Origin: JAGSPQ01 sp038206395
GTDB taxonomy: Bacteria > Myxococcota > Myxococcia > Myxococcales > Myxococcaceae
Assembly: GCA_038206395.1 (NCBI GenBank)
Contig: JBBRAX010000009.1
Location: 93,586 to 157,585 of the forward strand
Direction: 5' to 3'
DNA length: 64,000 nucleotides
The notes beneath the pieces are model-generated. The model was not told the origin of the DNA. It ran no database searches and saw only the letters and a program-made list of their open reading frames with translations. Positions 1 through 7,183 of the stretch are shown here, in pieces. A program made the position numbers and the translations under genes. Every line of letters begins with the position of its first letter. Position 1 is the first letter of the stretch.

Positions 1-2
1 TG

Positions 3-1709
3 CAGGTCAGCCTGGTGCTGTTGCCAGTGCTGGCCTTCTTCCCCGGGCTCAGCAGCCCGAGGACGCACTACGACGACTCCCTCTACCTCGACCGCCCTGA
101 GTACCTGATGCCGGGCCTTTCGGGCCTCGGGTCCCTGTGGGCCGGGACGAGCGCGTGGAATGGGTTCTTCCTCGAGTATTTCCCACTGCGCGACACCTTC
201 TATTGGCTGATCTTTCAGCAGTGGGAAAAGTCGTCGATGCCGTACCACGTGGTGAGTCTTGGGTTTCACTTGGCGGCCACGCTGCTGGTGTTCCGATTCG
301 TTGAGAAGCTCACCGATTCCTCATGGGTGCCGGCGGCGGCGGCGCTGCTTTTCGCGGTGCACCCGATTCACATCGAGTCGGTGGTGTGGATCGCGGGCCT
401 CAAGGACCCGATGTACGCCTGCTTCATGGTCGGTAGCCTGTCGGCCTTCCTAGCGTACCGTGAACGGCTGAAGCCCGGGCTCTACCTGCTGGCGCTGGTG
501 CTTCTGGTCTGCGCGCTGCTGACCAAGTCGATGGCGCTGTCGACCCCGCTGATCATGCTGGCCGCTGACCGTTGGGTCGGGCGCCCCGTCGCGTGGCGCA
601 CCACCTTGCTGCGCGTGGCAGGGCCCGGCCTCGTCTGCGCGATCTTCCTCGGTCAGTTTCTGGTCATCGGGAAAACGAACTCGGTCAGCAACCTGCCCCA
701 CCAGGGCAGCTGGATGGCGCACTGGGTGCTCACCGCGTGGGCGCAGGTCGCCTACGTCCGCCAGGCGCTGTTTCCCTCCACGTTCCGGCTGATCTATTGC
801 TTCTGGCCTGTCGAGTCGTGGGCCGACCCGCGTCTCTTCGCCGGGCTCGCGCTCGTCGGCGCCGTGGCAGCGCTGGTGTTCGCGTGGCGGAAGAAGCCGC
901 TTCATCTCTTCGCCCTCGCTTTTTATTTTGCCTGTCTGGCCCCCGTGTCGAATCTGGTGCCGTTTCCCGCGGTGATGGCGGATCGCTATCTGTATGCCGC
1001 GAGCGTCGGCCCCTGCCTGTTGATTGCGTTGCTGCTCGATCGGGCACGCCCGAGGCTCAAGAACACCGTGCTGGGGCTGGCCGTCCTGGCGCTGACCTCG
1101 ACGACGGCGCTGCGAAGCGCGATCTGGCAGGACGAAGAGCTGCTGTGGGTAGACGCCGATGAAGATCCCGTCTGCATCGCCGACCCTGAGTTCCCCGCTG
1201 CCGACGTACACTACCTTCGCTACATCACCGCCAAAGACGACGTCACCCGGATCCTCGCGCTCGAGCGGCTGTTGCTGACCCGCGGGCCCGATGGAAACAG
1301 CTTCGGGCTGGGGTGCGAGGCCCTGCTCAGCGGGGCCCAGCTGCTCGAAACGCAAGGTGATCACACCCGCGCCATGAACTGGGCGAAAAACGCGGTGAAG
1401 AACTGCACCCGTCACCCCAAGATGTGGGGCACCGTGCTCACAGTCACCGTGCACCGCGATCTGCCAGTCGCCGCGTCTGCCGCGCAGAAGTGGTTCCGGG
1501 GCGAGCCCAACTTCCGAACGCAGCTCTTCACCGTGTTGACCCAGCTCGAGCTCAAAGACGAAGCGGCGACCCGAGCCGCCCTGCTGACCCTGGTCCAGGC
1601 CCAGCCCGCTGAGACGTGCCACACACTTCGGGTCTGGGCAGCGGAGCTGCGCCCACCTCAGCGCGCCCCCCTGACTGCGGCGCTGGCTGCATGTGCGGGC
1701 AGCCCCTGA
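3..1709 (+). CDS. TMTC-like membrane glycosyltransferase with C-terminal helical region (5' partial)
   Basis: The frame is open to the left edge, so the true start lies outside the window; the first in-frame start codon here is a GTG at 15. The protein begins inside a hydrophobic segment and keeps many membrane helices up to about residue 360. The early loop motif THYDDSLYL has the acidic pair expected in GT-C enzymes. The stretch around residues 115-130, HPIHIESVVWIAGLKDP, matches the signature of TMTC-type O-mannosyltransferase-like proteins. The last 180 residues are soluble and helical and may contain degenerate TPRs. Proteins of this type transfer sugars from lipid-linked donors on the outer face of the inner membrane. 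The substrate cannot be told; pilin or another surface protein is possible from the context only. Confidence 0.72.
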   Translation, partial: QVSLVLLPVLAFFPGLSSPRTHYDDSLYLDRPEYLMPGLSGLGSLWAGTSAWNGFFLEYFPLRDTFYWLIFQQWEKSSMPYHVVSLGFHLAATLLVFRFVEKLTDSSWVPAAAALLFAVHPIHIESVVWIAGLKDPMYACFMVGSLSAFLAYRERLKPGLYLLALVLLVCALLTKSMALSTPLIMLAADRWVGRPVAWRTTLLRVAGPGLVCAIFLGQFLVIGKTNSVSNLPHQGSWMAHWVLTAWAQVAYVRQALFPSTFRLIYCFWPVESWADPRLFAGLALVGAVAALVFAWRKKPLHLFALAFYFACLAPVSNLVPFPAVMADRYLYAASVGPCLLIALLLDRARPRLKNTVLGLAVLALTSTTALRSAIWQDEELLWVDADEDPVCIADPEFPAADVHYLRYITAKDDVTRILALERLLLTRGPDGNSFGLGCEALLSGAQLLETQGDHTRAMNWAKNAVKNCTRHPKMWGTVLTVTVHRDLPVAASAAQKWFRGEPNFRTQLFTVLTQLELKDEAATRAALLTLVQAQPAETCHTLRVWAAELRPPQRAPLTAALAACAGSP

Positions 1710-1752
1710 ACCCCTGATCGATCGGAAGCCGAGCCAATCGCTGCCGCGATGG

Positions 1753-1783
1753 GTCACCCGCCACTGCGAGAGGTGACGTTTTT
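1753..1783 (+). terminator. probable intrinsic terminator after the glycosyltransferase gene
   Basis: A 6-bp stem GTCACC/GGTGAC with an inner CGC/GCG pairing is followed directly by G and five T residues. It lies 44 bases after the glycosyltransferase stop and before the pilA promoter, so it would insulate the two units. Confidence 0.55.
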
Positions 1784-1850
1784 CGGCACTTTTGCTGGCC
1801 ACTAAATTCACAAACGACCGAAATGACTATACTTTAAATCGTCTCGGCGA

Positions 1851-1866
1851 CGGCGCGGCGTTTGCT
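1851..1866 (+). promoter_or_regulatory. sigma-54 (-24/-12) promoter of the pilA operon
   Basis: CGGCGCG, then four bases, then TTGCT gives GG at 1852-1853 and GC at 1864-1865, the exact ten-base separation required by RpoN. The -12 element is perfect and the -24 element matches five of seven consensus bases. Transcription would start near 1877, about 34 bases before the pilA1 start. pilA of Myxococcus xanthus is known to be sigma-54 dependent and controlled by PilR, whose homologue is encoded at 5816-7183. Confidence 0.65.
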
Positions 1867-1910
1867 AGGTCGAGCTTCGAAGTTCAACTTCACACCGACC
1901 AGGAGTCACA

Positions 1911-2546
1911 TTGATCAAGATGTTCAAGCAGAAGAAGGGCTTCACCCTCATCGAGTTGATGATCGTCGTCGCGATCATCGGGATTCTTGCCGCGATCGCG
2001 ATTCCGAACTTCATCAAGTTCCAGGCGCGCTCGAAGCAGTCTGAGCCGAAGGCGAACCTGAAGGCGCTCTTCGTCGCCCAGAAGTCGTACTTCGCCGAAC
2101 GCGACTCGTTCTCGGACAAGGTGGTCGACATCGGCTTCGTCCCTGAGCGCGGCAACCGCTACACCATCGCGAACGGCGGCAACGCCCTCTCGTCCCGCAA
2201 CGCGGCCGAAGAGAACGTGAACTCCAGCCACCAGGGCTTCGAGGGTGACAGCTTCAAGGGCTTCACATCGGACACCACCCGTTCGACGGCGAACGCCGCC
2301 GCCGTTGCGGCCGTGTCGGCCGGTGGCACCTGCGCCCTGACTGCCGACGGCTGCATCTCGGCCGGTAACAACGGCGCCTTCGCGGGCATCGCGGCGTCGA
2401 ACATCGACAACGACACCACCATCGACACCTGGATGGTCTCGAGCATGAGCGTCTCGGTCACGGCCAGCAGCACGGTGGGTGCTGAGGCCGAATCGCAGAG
2501 CAACGGCCCGGGCATCCCGACCAACAACGTCAACGACGTTCGCTAG
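1911..2546 (+). CDS. pilA: type IV major pilin PilA (copy 1)
   Basis: The protein has 211 residues with a classical class III signal: a basic leader MIKMFKQKKG, the prepilin peptidase site G10/F11, Glu at mature position 5, and a hydrophobic alpha-1 helix through about residue 35. The globular domain carries two cysteines (GTC and DGC, about residues 131 and 138) that could form a disulfide. I chose the TTG at 1911 because AGGAG at 1901-1905 lies five bases upstream; the ATG at 1920 would leave 14 bases. It is the first gene of the unit pilA1-pilA2-pilG-pilH-pilI behind a sigma-54 promoter. Copy 2 is similar along the whole length, so the two arose by tandem duplication. Confidence 0.95.
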   Translation: MIKMFKQKKGFTLIELMIVVAIIGILAAIAIPNFIKFQARSKQSEPKANLKALFVAQKSYFAERDSFSDKVVDIGFVPERGNRYTIANGGNALSSRNAAEENVNSSHQGFEGDSFKGFTSDTTRSTANAAAVAAVSAGGTCALTADGCISAGNNGAFAGIAASNIDNDTTIDTWMVSSMSVSVTASSTVGAEAESQSNGPGIPTNNVNDVR

Positions 2547-2553
2547 GTCTCAC

Positions 2554-2596
2554 GCGAGACAGGTGGAGGCCCTGTTCGGGCCTCCACCTGTCTCGC
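2554..2596 (+). repeat. perfect 19-bp stem-loop between the two pilin genes
   Basis: The arms at 2554-2572 and 2578-2596 are exact reverse complements and the loop is five bases (TGTTC). No T-run follows, so it is not a textbook terminator. It starts eight bases after the pilA1 stop and ends eight bases before the pilA2 ATG. It could protect the 3' end of a processed pilA1 mRNA, attenuate read-through, or control access of ribosomes to pilA2. The only SD-like GGTGGAGG nearby is buried in its left arm. Confidence 0.85.
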
Positions 2597-2604
2597 ACAA
2601 CTCC

Positions 2605-3237
2605 ATGACCTTCGAGAAAGCCAAGTCGGGGTTTACTCTGATCGAGTTGATGATTGTCGTTGCGATCATCGGCATTCTCGCGGCGATTGCAGTTCCCAAC
2701 TTCATCAAGTTTCAGGCGAAGTCGAAGCAAGCAGAACCCAAAGCCAATCTTCGCGGCCTCTGGGTGATGCAGAAGTCCTACTTTTCAGACAAAGACACCT
2801 TCTCGACGTCCGTCTCTGACCTCGGCTTCGTGCCTGAGCGCGGAAACCGTTACACGATCGTGAATGGCGGCACGACGCTCTCGTCGCGCGCCGGAGCTCA
2901 AGAGAACGTCAATTCCAGTCACCAGGGCTTCGAAGGTGACAGCTTCAAGGGGTTCACCGCCGTCACTGCCCGTTCGACCGCCAACGTCACGGCCGTCGCA
3001 GCAGTCTCTGCTGGAGGCACCTGCAGCATCACCGCCGATGGCTGTATTTCGGCCGGAAACAACGGAGCCTTCTTTGCGCTCGCCGCGGCGAACGTCGACA
3101 ACGACCTGACCATCGACACCTGGTGCGTCTCGAGCATGTCGGTCACCATCTCTCCCAGCGCGACCATCGGGTCAGAAGCCGAAAGCCAACAGAACGGCCC
3201 TGGCATTCCGGGCAACAACATCAACGACGTCCGCTGA
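2605..3237 (+). CDS. pilA2: type IV pilin PilA (copy 2)
   Basis: The start is the ATG at 2605, giving a nine-residue leader MTFEKAKSG, cleavage before Phe, and Glu5 of the mature protein. The frame is open further upstream, but an earlier start would give an abnormal leader. The protein has 210 residues and matches copy 1 throughout, including the GFVPERGNRYTI block and the two cysteines. It differs by one extra cysteine in DTWC where copy 1 has DTWM. No Shine-Dalgarno sequence is visible; the large hairpin ends eight bases before the ATG. Its TGA overlaps the ATG of the next gene (TGATG), implying coupling to pilG. It may be a second structural pilin or a minor subunit. Confidence 0.93.
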   Translation: MTFEKAKSGFTLIELMIVVAIIGILAAIAVPNFIKFQAKSKQAEPKANLRGLWVMQKSYFSDKDTFSTSVSDLGFVPERGNRYTIVNGGTTLSSRAGAQENVNSSHQGFEGDSFKGFTAVTARSTANVTAVAAVSAGGTCSITADGCISAGNNGAFFALAAANVDNDLTIDTWCVSSMSVTISPSATIGSEAESQQNGPGIPGNNINDVR

Positions 3238-4088
3238 TGATTCGCAGGGTGCTGGTGGCAATCGTGTGCAGCGCGGCGTGTGCTGCCCTGAGCGTGTCTC
3301 CTTCCGAAACGGAAAGCCGCGTCACCCTCGTGGTGGTTCCCAACTCGACAGTGTTGCGGGTGCTTGCGCGCAGCCAGCTCGACTTCGTCGCCGACCTGTT
3401 CTGGGTGCGAATGGCGAATATGGCGTCGCGCGCGGTGACTGCCAAGGAATGTGGGGCCCTGCTTCCCCTGGGCAACCTGATCGCCGACCTCTCGCCCCAG
3501 TTCAAGTACCCCTACTTTCTGGCGGGAGTCATCGCTCCGGTTCGGCGCGGTCGCACCCGGGACTACGACAATGCGGTCGGGGCGGTGGCCCTGATGAAGC
3601 GAGGGGTCGAGGACGCGCCCTGGGGCCGTCTCTACTTGCAGAAAGCCTTTACCGAGCTCGAGATGCTGCACGAGCCGATCACCGCGGCGAACACGCTGAT
3701 GCGGTTTGCGAGCGAGCCGGACGCACCGACGTACATCGGGCCGTTGGCAACCCGCCTCTACGCGCACGGTGGCCACTTCGATGACGCGCGAGAATTTGCG
3801 CGCACGATGGCCCAGTCTGAAGATCCCACCATCAAGGCGGACGGCGAAGCGCGGTTGAAACAGATCGATCTCGAGGAGGTGCTGACCCGCGTCGACGACG
3901 CCACGGCTCGATTCACCGAGCAGGAAGGGCACCTGCCTGAGAGCATCGAGGCGCTGGTGAAGTCCGGGCTGCTGGCGGAAATGCCTGTCGACCCGCTGGG
4001 CGGCCAGATCCTCATCACCTCAAATGGCTCGCGATCTTCCACCTCGGGGATGCGATTCCGGCCCTACATTCCACTCGGAAGCGAGTAG
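3237..4088 (+). CDS. pilG: PilG-like exported TPR-type protein of the pilus ABC system
   Basis: The protein has 283 residues with an N-terminal signal or anchor segment (MIRRVLVAIVCSAACAALS), then helical TPR-like repeats from about residue 60 to 210. The C-terminal segment LPESIEALV...MPVDPLGG resembles the DP.G tail seen in GspG-type and TPR periplasmic proteins. The ATG at 3237 overlaps the pilA2 stop by one base. It precedes the ABC ATPase and permease genes, the position of pilG in the pilG-pilH-pilI set of Myxococcus, where these genes are required for pilus assembly. The name rests on position and architecture, since the family has few other relatives. Molecular role: probably a periplasmic accessory protein of the transporter. 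Confidence 0.62.
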   Translation: MIRRVLVAIVCSAACAALSVSPSETESRVTLVVVPNSTVLRVLARSQLDFVADLFWVRMANMASRAVTAKECGALLPLGNLIADLSPQFKYPYFLAGVIAPVRRGRTRDYDNAVGAVALMKRGVEDAPWGRLYLQKAFTELEMLHEPITAANTLMRFASEPDAPTYIGPLATRLYAHGGHFDDAREFARTMAQSEDPTIKADGEARLKQIDLEEVLTRVDDATARFTEQEGHLPESIEALVKSGLLAEMPVDPLGGQILITSNGSRSSTSGMRFRPYIPLGSE

Positions 4089-4091
4089 CCC

Positions 4092-5048
4092 GTGACCGAG
4101 ATCATTCGAGCCGACCACCTGACGAAGACCTACCGGCTGGGCATGCTCGGCCGCCGGCAGGTTCAAGCGTTGAACGATTTCTCGCTGTCGGTCGCCGAGG
4201 CAGAGGTCTTCGGGCTGATTGGCCCCAACGGCGCCGGTAAGTCGACGGCGATCAAGATTCTGCTGAACCTGATTCAGCCCACCCACGGTTCGGCGGCGCT
4301 GTTCGGGATTGACGTGAAGGACAAGCGCGCCCGAATCGATGTCGGTTTTGTGCCCGAGAACCCTGCGCCTCAGGAACACCTGACTGCCGAAGAGTACGTC
4401 GAGCTCCAAGCCGTGCTGGCCGGGCGGACGTCGGCCGACGCGCGTCGCCTGGCCTCCGAGGCGCTGGACGCGGTCGAGCTGGGGGCGCTGCGGCGAGTCA
4501 GCATTCGCCGCTACTCGAAAGGCATGACCCAGCGCACGATGCTGGCGGGCGCAATCGTGGCCAGACCGCGGCTGCTGATTCTGGACGAGCCGACCTCGGG
4601 CCTCGACCCCGTCGGGCGGCGGCTGGTGAGAGATCTGATCCTCAAGCAGCGCAAAGCGGGCGTGACCATCTTGTTCTGCACGCACATCATTTCCGACGTC
4701 GAGGCGCTTTGCGATCGGGTCGCCTTGCTCGCCAAGGGCCAGGTGGTGCGGTTGGGGACAATCGTCGACATCGTCAAAAGCGAAGACTCGATCGTCGAGA
4801 TCATCTGTGAAGGCGTCACCCAGGACGTCGCCATGGCGCAGGTCGCTGACCTGAAGGGCTCGGTCGAGCCGTCGGCGCACCTGATGCTCGTTCGGCTTCC
4901 GGAGGAGCAGCTGCAGGTCGCGATTCGCCGCCTGCAGGACGCCGGAGCGAAGATTCGCCGCATCCAGCCCCACCGCTTCGGCCTCGAAGACGCGTTCATG
5001 AGCGTCGTCCAGTCGGTGGGCGACACTGTTGGCGGGGTCCTGCAGTGA
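4092..5048 (+). CDS. pilH: ABC transporter ATPase PilH
   Basis: The protein has 318 residues. It has Walker A GPNGAGKST (about residues 48-56), the signature loop as YSKGMTQR, and Walker B LLILDEPTSGLD, followed by an H-loop in CTHIISD. The last 80 residues form the small C-terminal domain found in ABC-2 type export ATPases. The GTG start is three bases after the pilG stop, and the stop overlaps the permease start by GTGA. It pairs with the membrane protein PilI to form an ABC-2 type complex at the inner membrane. In Myxococcus, pilH mutants lack pili; the transported substrate is not known. Confidence 0.85.
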   Translation: MTEIIRADHLTKTYRLGMLGRRQVQALNDFSLSVAEAEVFGLIGPNGAGKSTAIKILLNLIQPTHGSAALFGIDVKDKRARIDVGFVPENPAPQEHLTAEEYVELQAVLAGRTSADARRLASEALDAVELGALRRVSIRRYSKGMTQRTMLAGAIVARPRLLILDEPTSGLDPVGRRLVRDLILKQRKAGVTILFCTHIISDVEALCDRVALLAKGQVVRLGTIVDIVKSEDSIVEIICEGVTQDVAMAQVADLKGSVEPSAHLMLVRLPEEQLQVAIRRLQDAGAKIRRIQPHRFGLEDAFMSVVQSVGDTVGGVLQ

Positions 5049-5812
5049 GGGTGATTTTCGCACTGGCGCTGGCAGGCTTCCGGGAAGCCCTGCGTAACCG
5101 CGTCACCGTCGTGGTGGGAGTCTTTGCCGGCATCATGTTGTTGTCGACCACGCTGATCTTGAACGTCACCGTCTTCTCGCTCGACCGCGTGGTGACCGAC
5201 TTCGGCCTGTCGATCATGAGCCTGCTGCTCACCGGCCTCGCGATCTTCCTGTCGAGCGGGCTCATCTCGAAAGAGATCGAGCGCCGCACAATCTTCCTGA
5301 TCGTGTCGCGGCCGCTGTCGCGAACCCAGTTCGTGCTCGGGCGCTTTCTCGGCAACTTGATGACCCTGGGCGTGCTTCAGCTCTTCATGGGCGCGCTCTT
5401 CTTCGTCCAGCTGCTCATCTTCGGCGTCCCGAAAACGTCGGCCCAGCTGGCCGCCGTGCTGGGGTTGAGTGTCGAACTCATCGTCCTGACCGCAGCGGGC
5501 CTGTTGTGCTCGGTGCTGTCGAGTCAGCTGATCTCAGCGATGACTTGCGTGGGACTCTACCTGATGGGGCACCTCGCCGAAGACCTGTACATCCTGGTCG
5601 TCAAGTCGCCGTCTGCGCTGGTGCACGTCGTTGGCAAAGCGGCGTACTACCTGCTGCCCAATCTCTCGCGCGTGAACTACCGCAACGCGGCCGCATACGA
5701 AGTCCCAATCGTCTGGCCCGAGTTCTTCACGTCTTGCAGCTACCTGCTCGCGTACGCGGTCGTTCTGTTGATGGTGACGACCTTCGCGTTCGACCGCCGC
5801 GACTTCAAATAG
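5045..5812 (+). CDS. pilI: ABC-2 type permease PilI
   Basis: The protein has 255 residues and six predicted membrane helices (about residues 20-40, 55-75, 105-130, 135-160, 165-190, 225-250). The loop SKEIERRTIFLIVSRPLSR between helices 2 and 3 is the conserved cytoplasmic motif of ABC-2 permeases that contacts the ATPase. The GTG start at 5045 overlaps the pilH stop by four bases, so the two subunits are translated together. It is the last gene of the pilA operon; its stop is only three bases from the convergent pilR stop. Confidence 0.8.
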   Translation: MRVIFALALAGFREALRNRVTVVVGVFAGIMLLSTTLILNVTVFSLDRVVTDFGLSIMSLLLTGLAIFLSSGLISKEIERRTIFLIVSRPLSRTQFVLGRFLGNLMTLGVLQLFMGALFFVQLLIFGVPKTSAQLAAVLGLSVELIVLTAAGLLCSVLSSQLISAMTCVGLYLMGHLAEDLYILVVKSPSALVHVVGKAAYYLLPNLSRVNYRNAAAYEVPIVWPEFFTSCSYLLAYAVVLLMVTTFAFDRRDFK

Positions 5813-5815
5813 CTG

Positions 5816-7183
5816 TCAGTTGTCGCTGCCGCCCAGGCCGTGCTTCGCGAGCCGGTACCGGAAAGAACGGAAAGACAGACCCAGCAGCTGCGCGGCGTGG
5901 GTCTTCACGCCGTCGGCCATTCGCAGCGCCTCGACCAGGTAGTGGCGCTCGTTGGCGTCGAGGTGGCTCTCGAGCGAGAAGCCGGCGTTCAGCTGCAGCT
6001 TCTCGCCGGGGGCCTCGGTCTCGCCGCGAATCGCTGGAGGCAGCGCTGCGGCAGTGAGTTCGTCGCCGACGCTCAACGTCGCCGCGCGCTCGAGCAGGTT
6101 CTCGAGCTGACGGACATTGCCCGGGTAGGCGTAGCGTTCGAGCACCGACAGCAGGTCGGGCATCAGCCGCAGCCCGGGCCGCGCCAGCTCTTCGCGGAAT
6201 CGCGAGAGGAAGAACTCGGCCAGCGCGGGTATGTCTTCGCGGCGCTCGCGCAACGGAGGCACCTCGACCGTGATCACGTTGAGCCGGTGAAACAGGTCTT
6301 CGCGGAACCGGCCGGCGCGCACTTCCTCGGCCAGCTTGCGGTTGGTGGCCGCGACGATGCGGGCCTCGAAGGGAATCTCGGACGTGCTGCCCACCGGCTT
6401 CACCCGGCGTTCCTGCAGCACGCGCAGCAGCTTCACCTGCATCGTCAGCGACATCTCGCCGATCTCGTCGAGCATCACCGTGCCGCCGCCGGCCGCGACG
6501 AGAATGCCGTTTCGGTCGGCCGTGGCCCCCGTGTAAGCGCCCTTCACGTGCCCAAAGAGCTCGCTTTCAAGCACCCCTTCGGCAATCGCTCCGCAGTTGA
6601 TGGGCAGAAATGGGTGGGCGGCGCGGACGCTGCGGCCGTGAATGGCGCGGGCCACCACTTCTTTCCCCGTGCCGCTCTCGCCAGAGATCATCACTGTCGA
6701 ACGGCTGGCGGCGGCGACGCGATCGACCAGGGCCCAAAGCGTCGCCATCGTCGGGCTGCCACCGGCAAAGAAGGGCCGGCCTCCCAGCAGCAGCGATTCT
6801 TTCAGCCGCCGGTTCTCGCCGACGATCTCGCGCTTCTCGAGCGCCTTCTGCACCAGCAACATCAGCTCGTCGTTGTCGAAGGGCTTGCAGATGTAGTCGT
6901 AGGCGCCCTGCCGCATCGCTTCGACCGCCGCGGCAGGCGTCCCGTAGGCGGTGATGAGAATCACCTCGGGCGGCTCGGGCAGGCTTCGTACGGTTTGCAG
7001 CACGGTGAGGCCCGACTCGGGGCCAAGTTTCATGTCACTGATGACGAGGTCGAAGCCTTTGGGCGCCAGCGCGACTGCCTCTTTCACCGACCCCACGCAC
7101 TTCACCTCGTAGCCGGCGCGCGACAGCAGCACCTCGAGGTACTCACGCATCGACAGCTCGTCATCGACGACCAGAACTTTCAT
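5816..7183 (-). CDS. pilR: NtrC-family sigma-54 activator PilR
   Basis: The protein has 455 residues from the ATG at 7183. The receiver domain (1-115) has the phospho-acceptor Asp50 in LVISDMK. A AAA+ domain follows with Walker A GESGTGKE, the sigma-54 contact loop as GAYTGA instead of the commoner GAFTGA, and Walker B VMLDEIG. A Fis-type helix-turn-helix ends the protein (THAAQLLGLSFRSFRYRL). The upstream frame is open, but the ATG that overlaps the pilS stop by one base gives the normal receiver start MKVLVVDDE. Phosphorylated PilR activates sigma-54 transcription of pilA; a matching promoter is at 1851-1866. Confidence 0.93.
   Translation of the reverse strand: MKVLVVDDELSMREYLEVLLSRAGYEVKCVGSVKEAVALAPKGFDLVISDMKLGPESGLTVLQTVRSLPEPPEVILITAYGTPAAAVEAMRQGAYDYICKPFDNDELMLLVQKALEKREIVGENRRLKESLLLGGRPFFAGGSPTMATLWALVDRVAAASRSTVMISGESGTGKEVVARAIHGRSVRAAHPFLPINCGAIAEGVLESELFGHVKGAYTGATADRNGILVAAGGGTVMLDEIGEMSLTMQVKLLRVLQERRVKPVGSTSEIPFEARIVAATNRKLAEEVRAGRFREDLFHRLNVITVEVPPLRERREDIPALAEFFLSRFREELARPGLRLMPDLLSVLERYAYPGNVRQLENLLERAATLSVGDELTAAALPPAIRGETEAPGEKLQLNAGFSLESHLDANERHYLVEALRMADGVKTHAAQLLGLSFRSFRYRLAKHGLGGSDN

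Noticed and set aside
1781..1800. A second sigma-54-like string CGGCACTTTTGCTGG before pilA
   Set aside because: GG and GC do not have the required ten-base gap; the site at 1851-1866 does.
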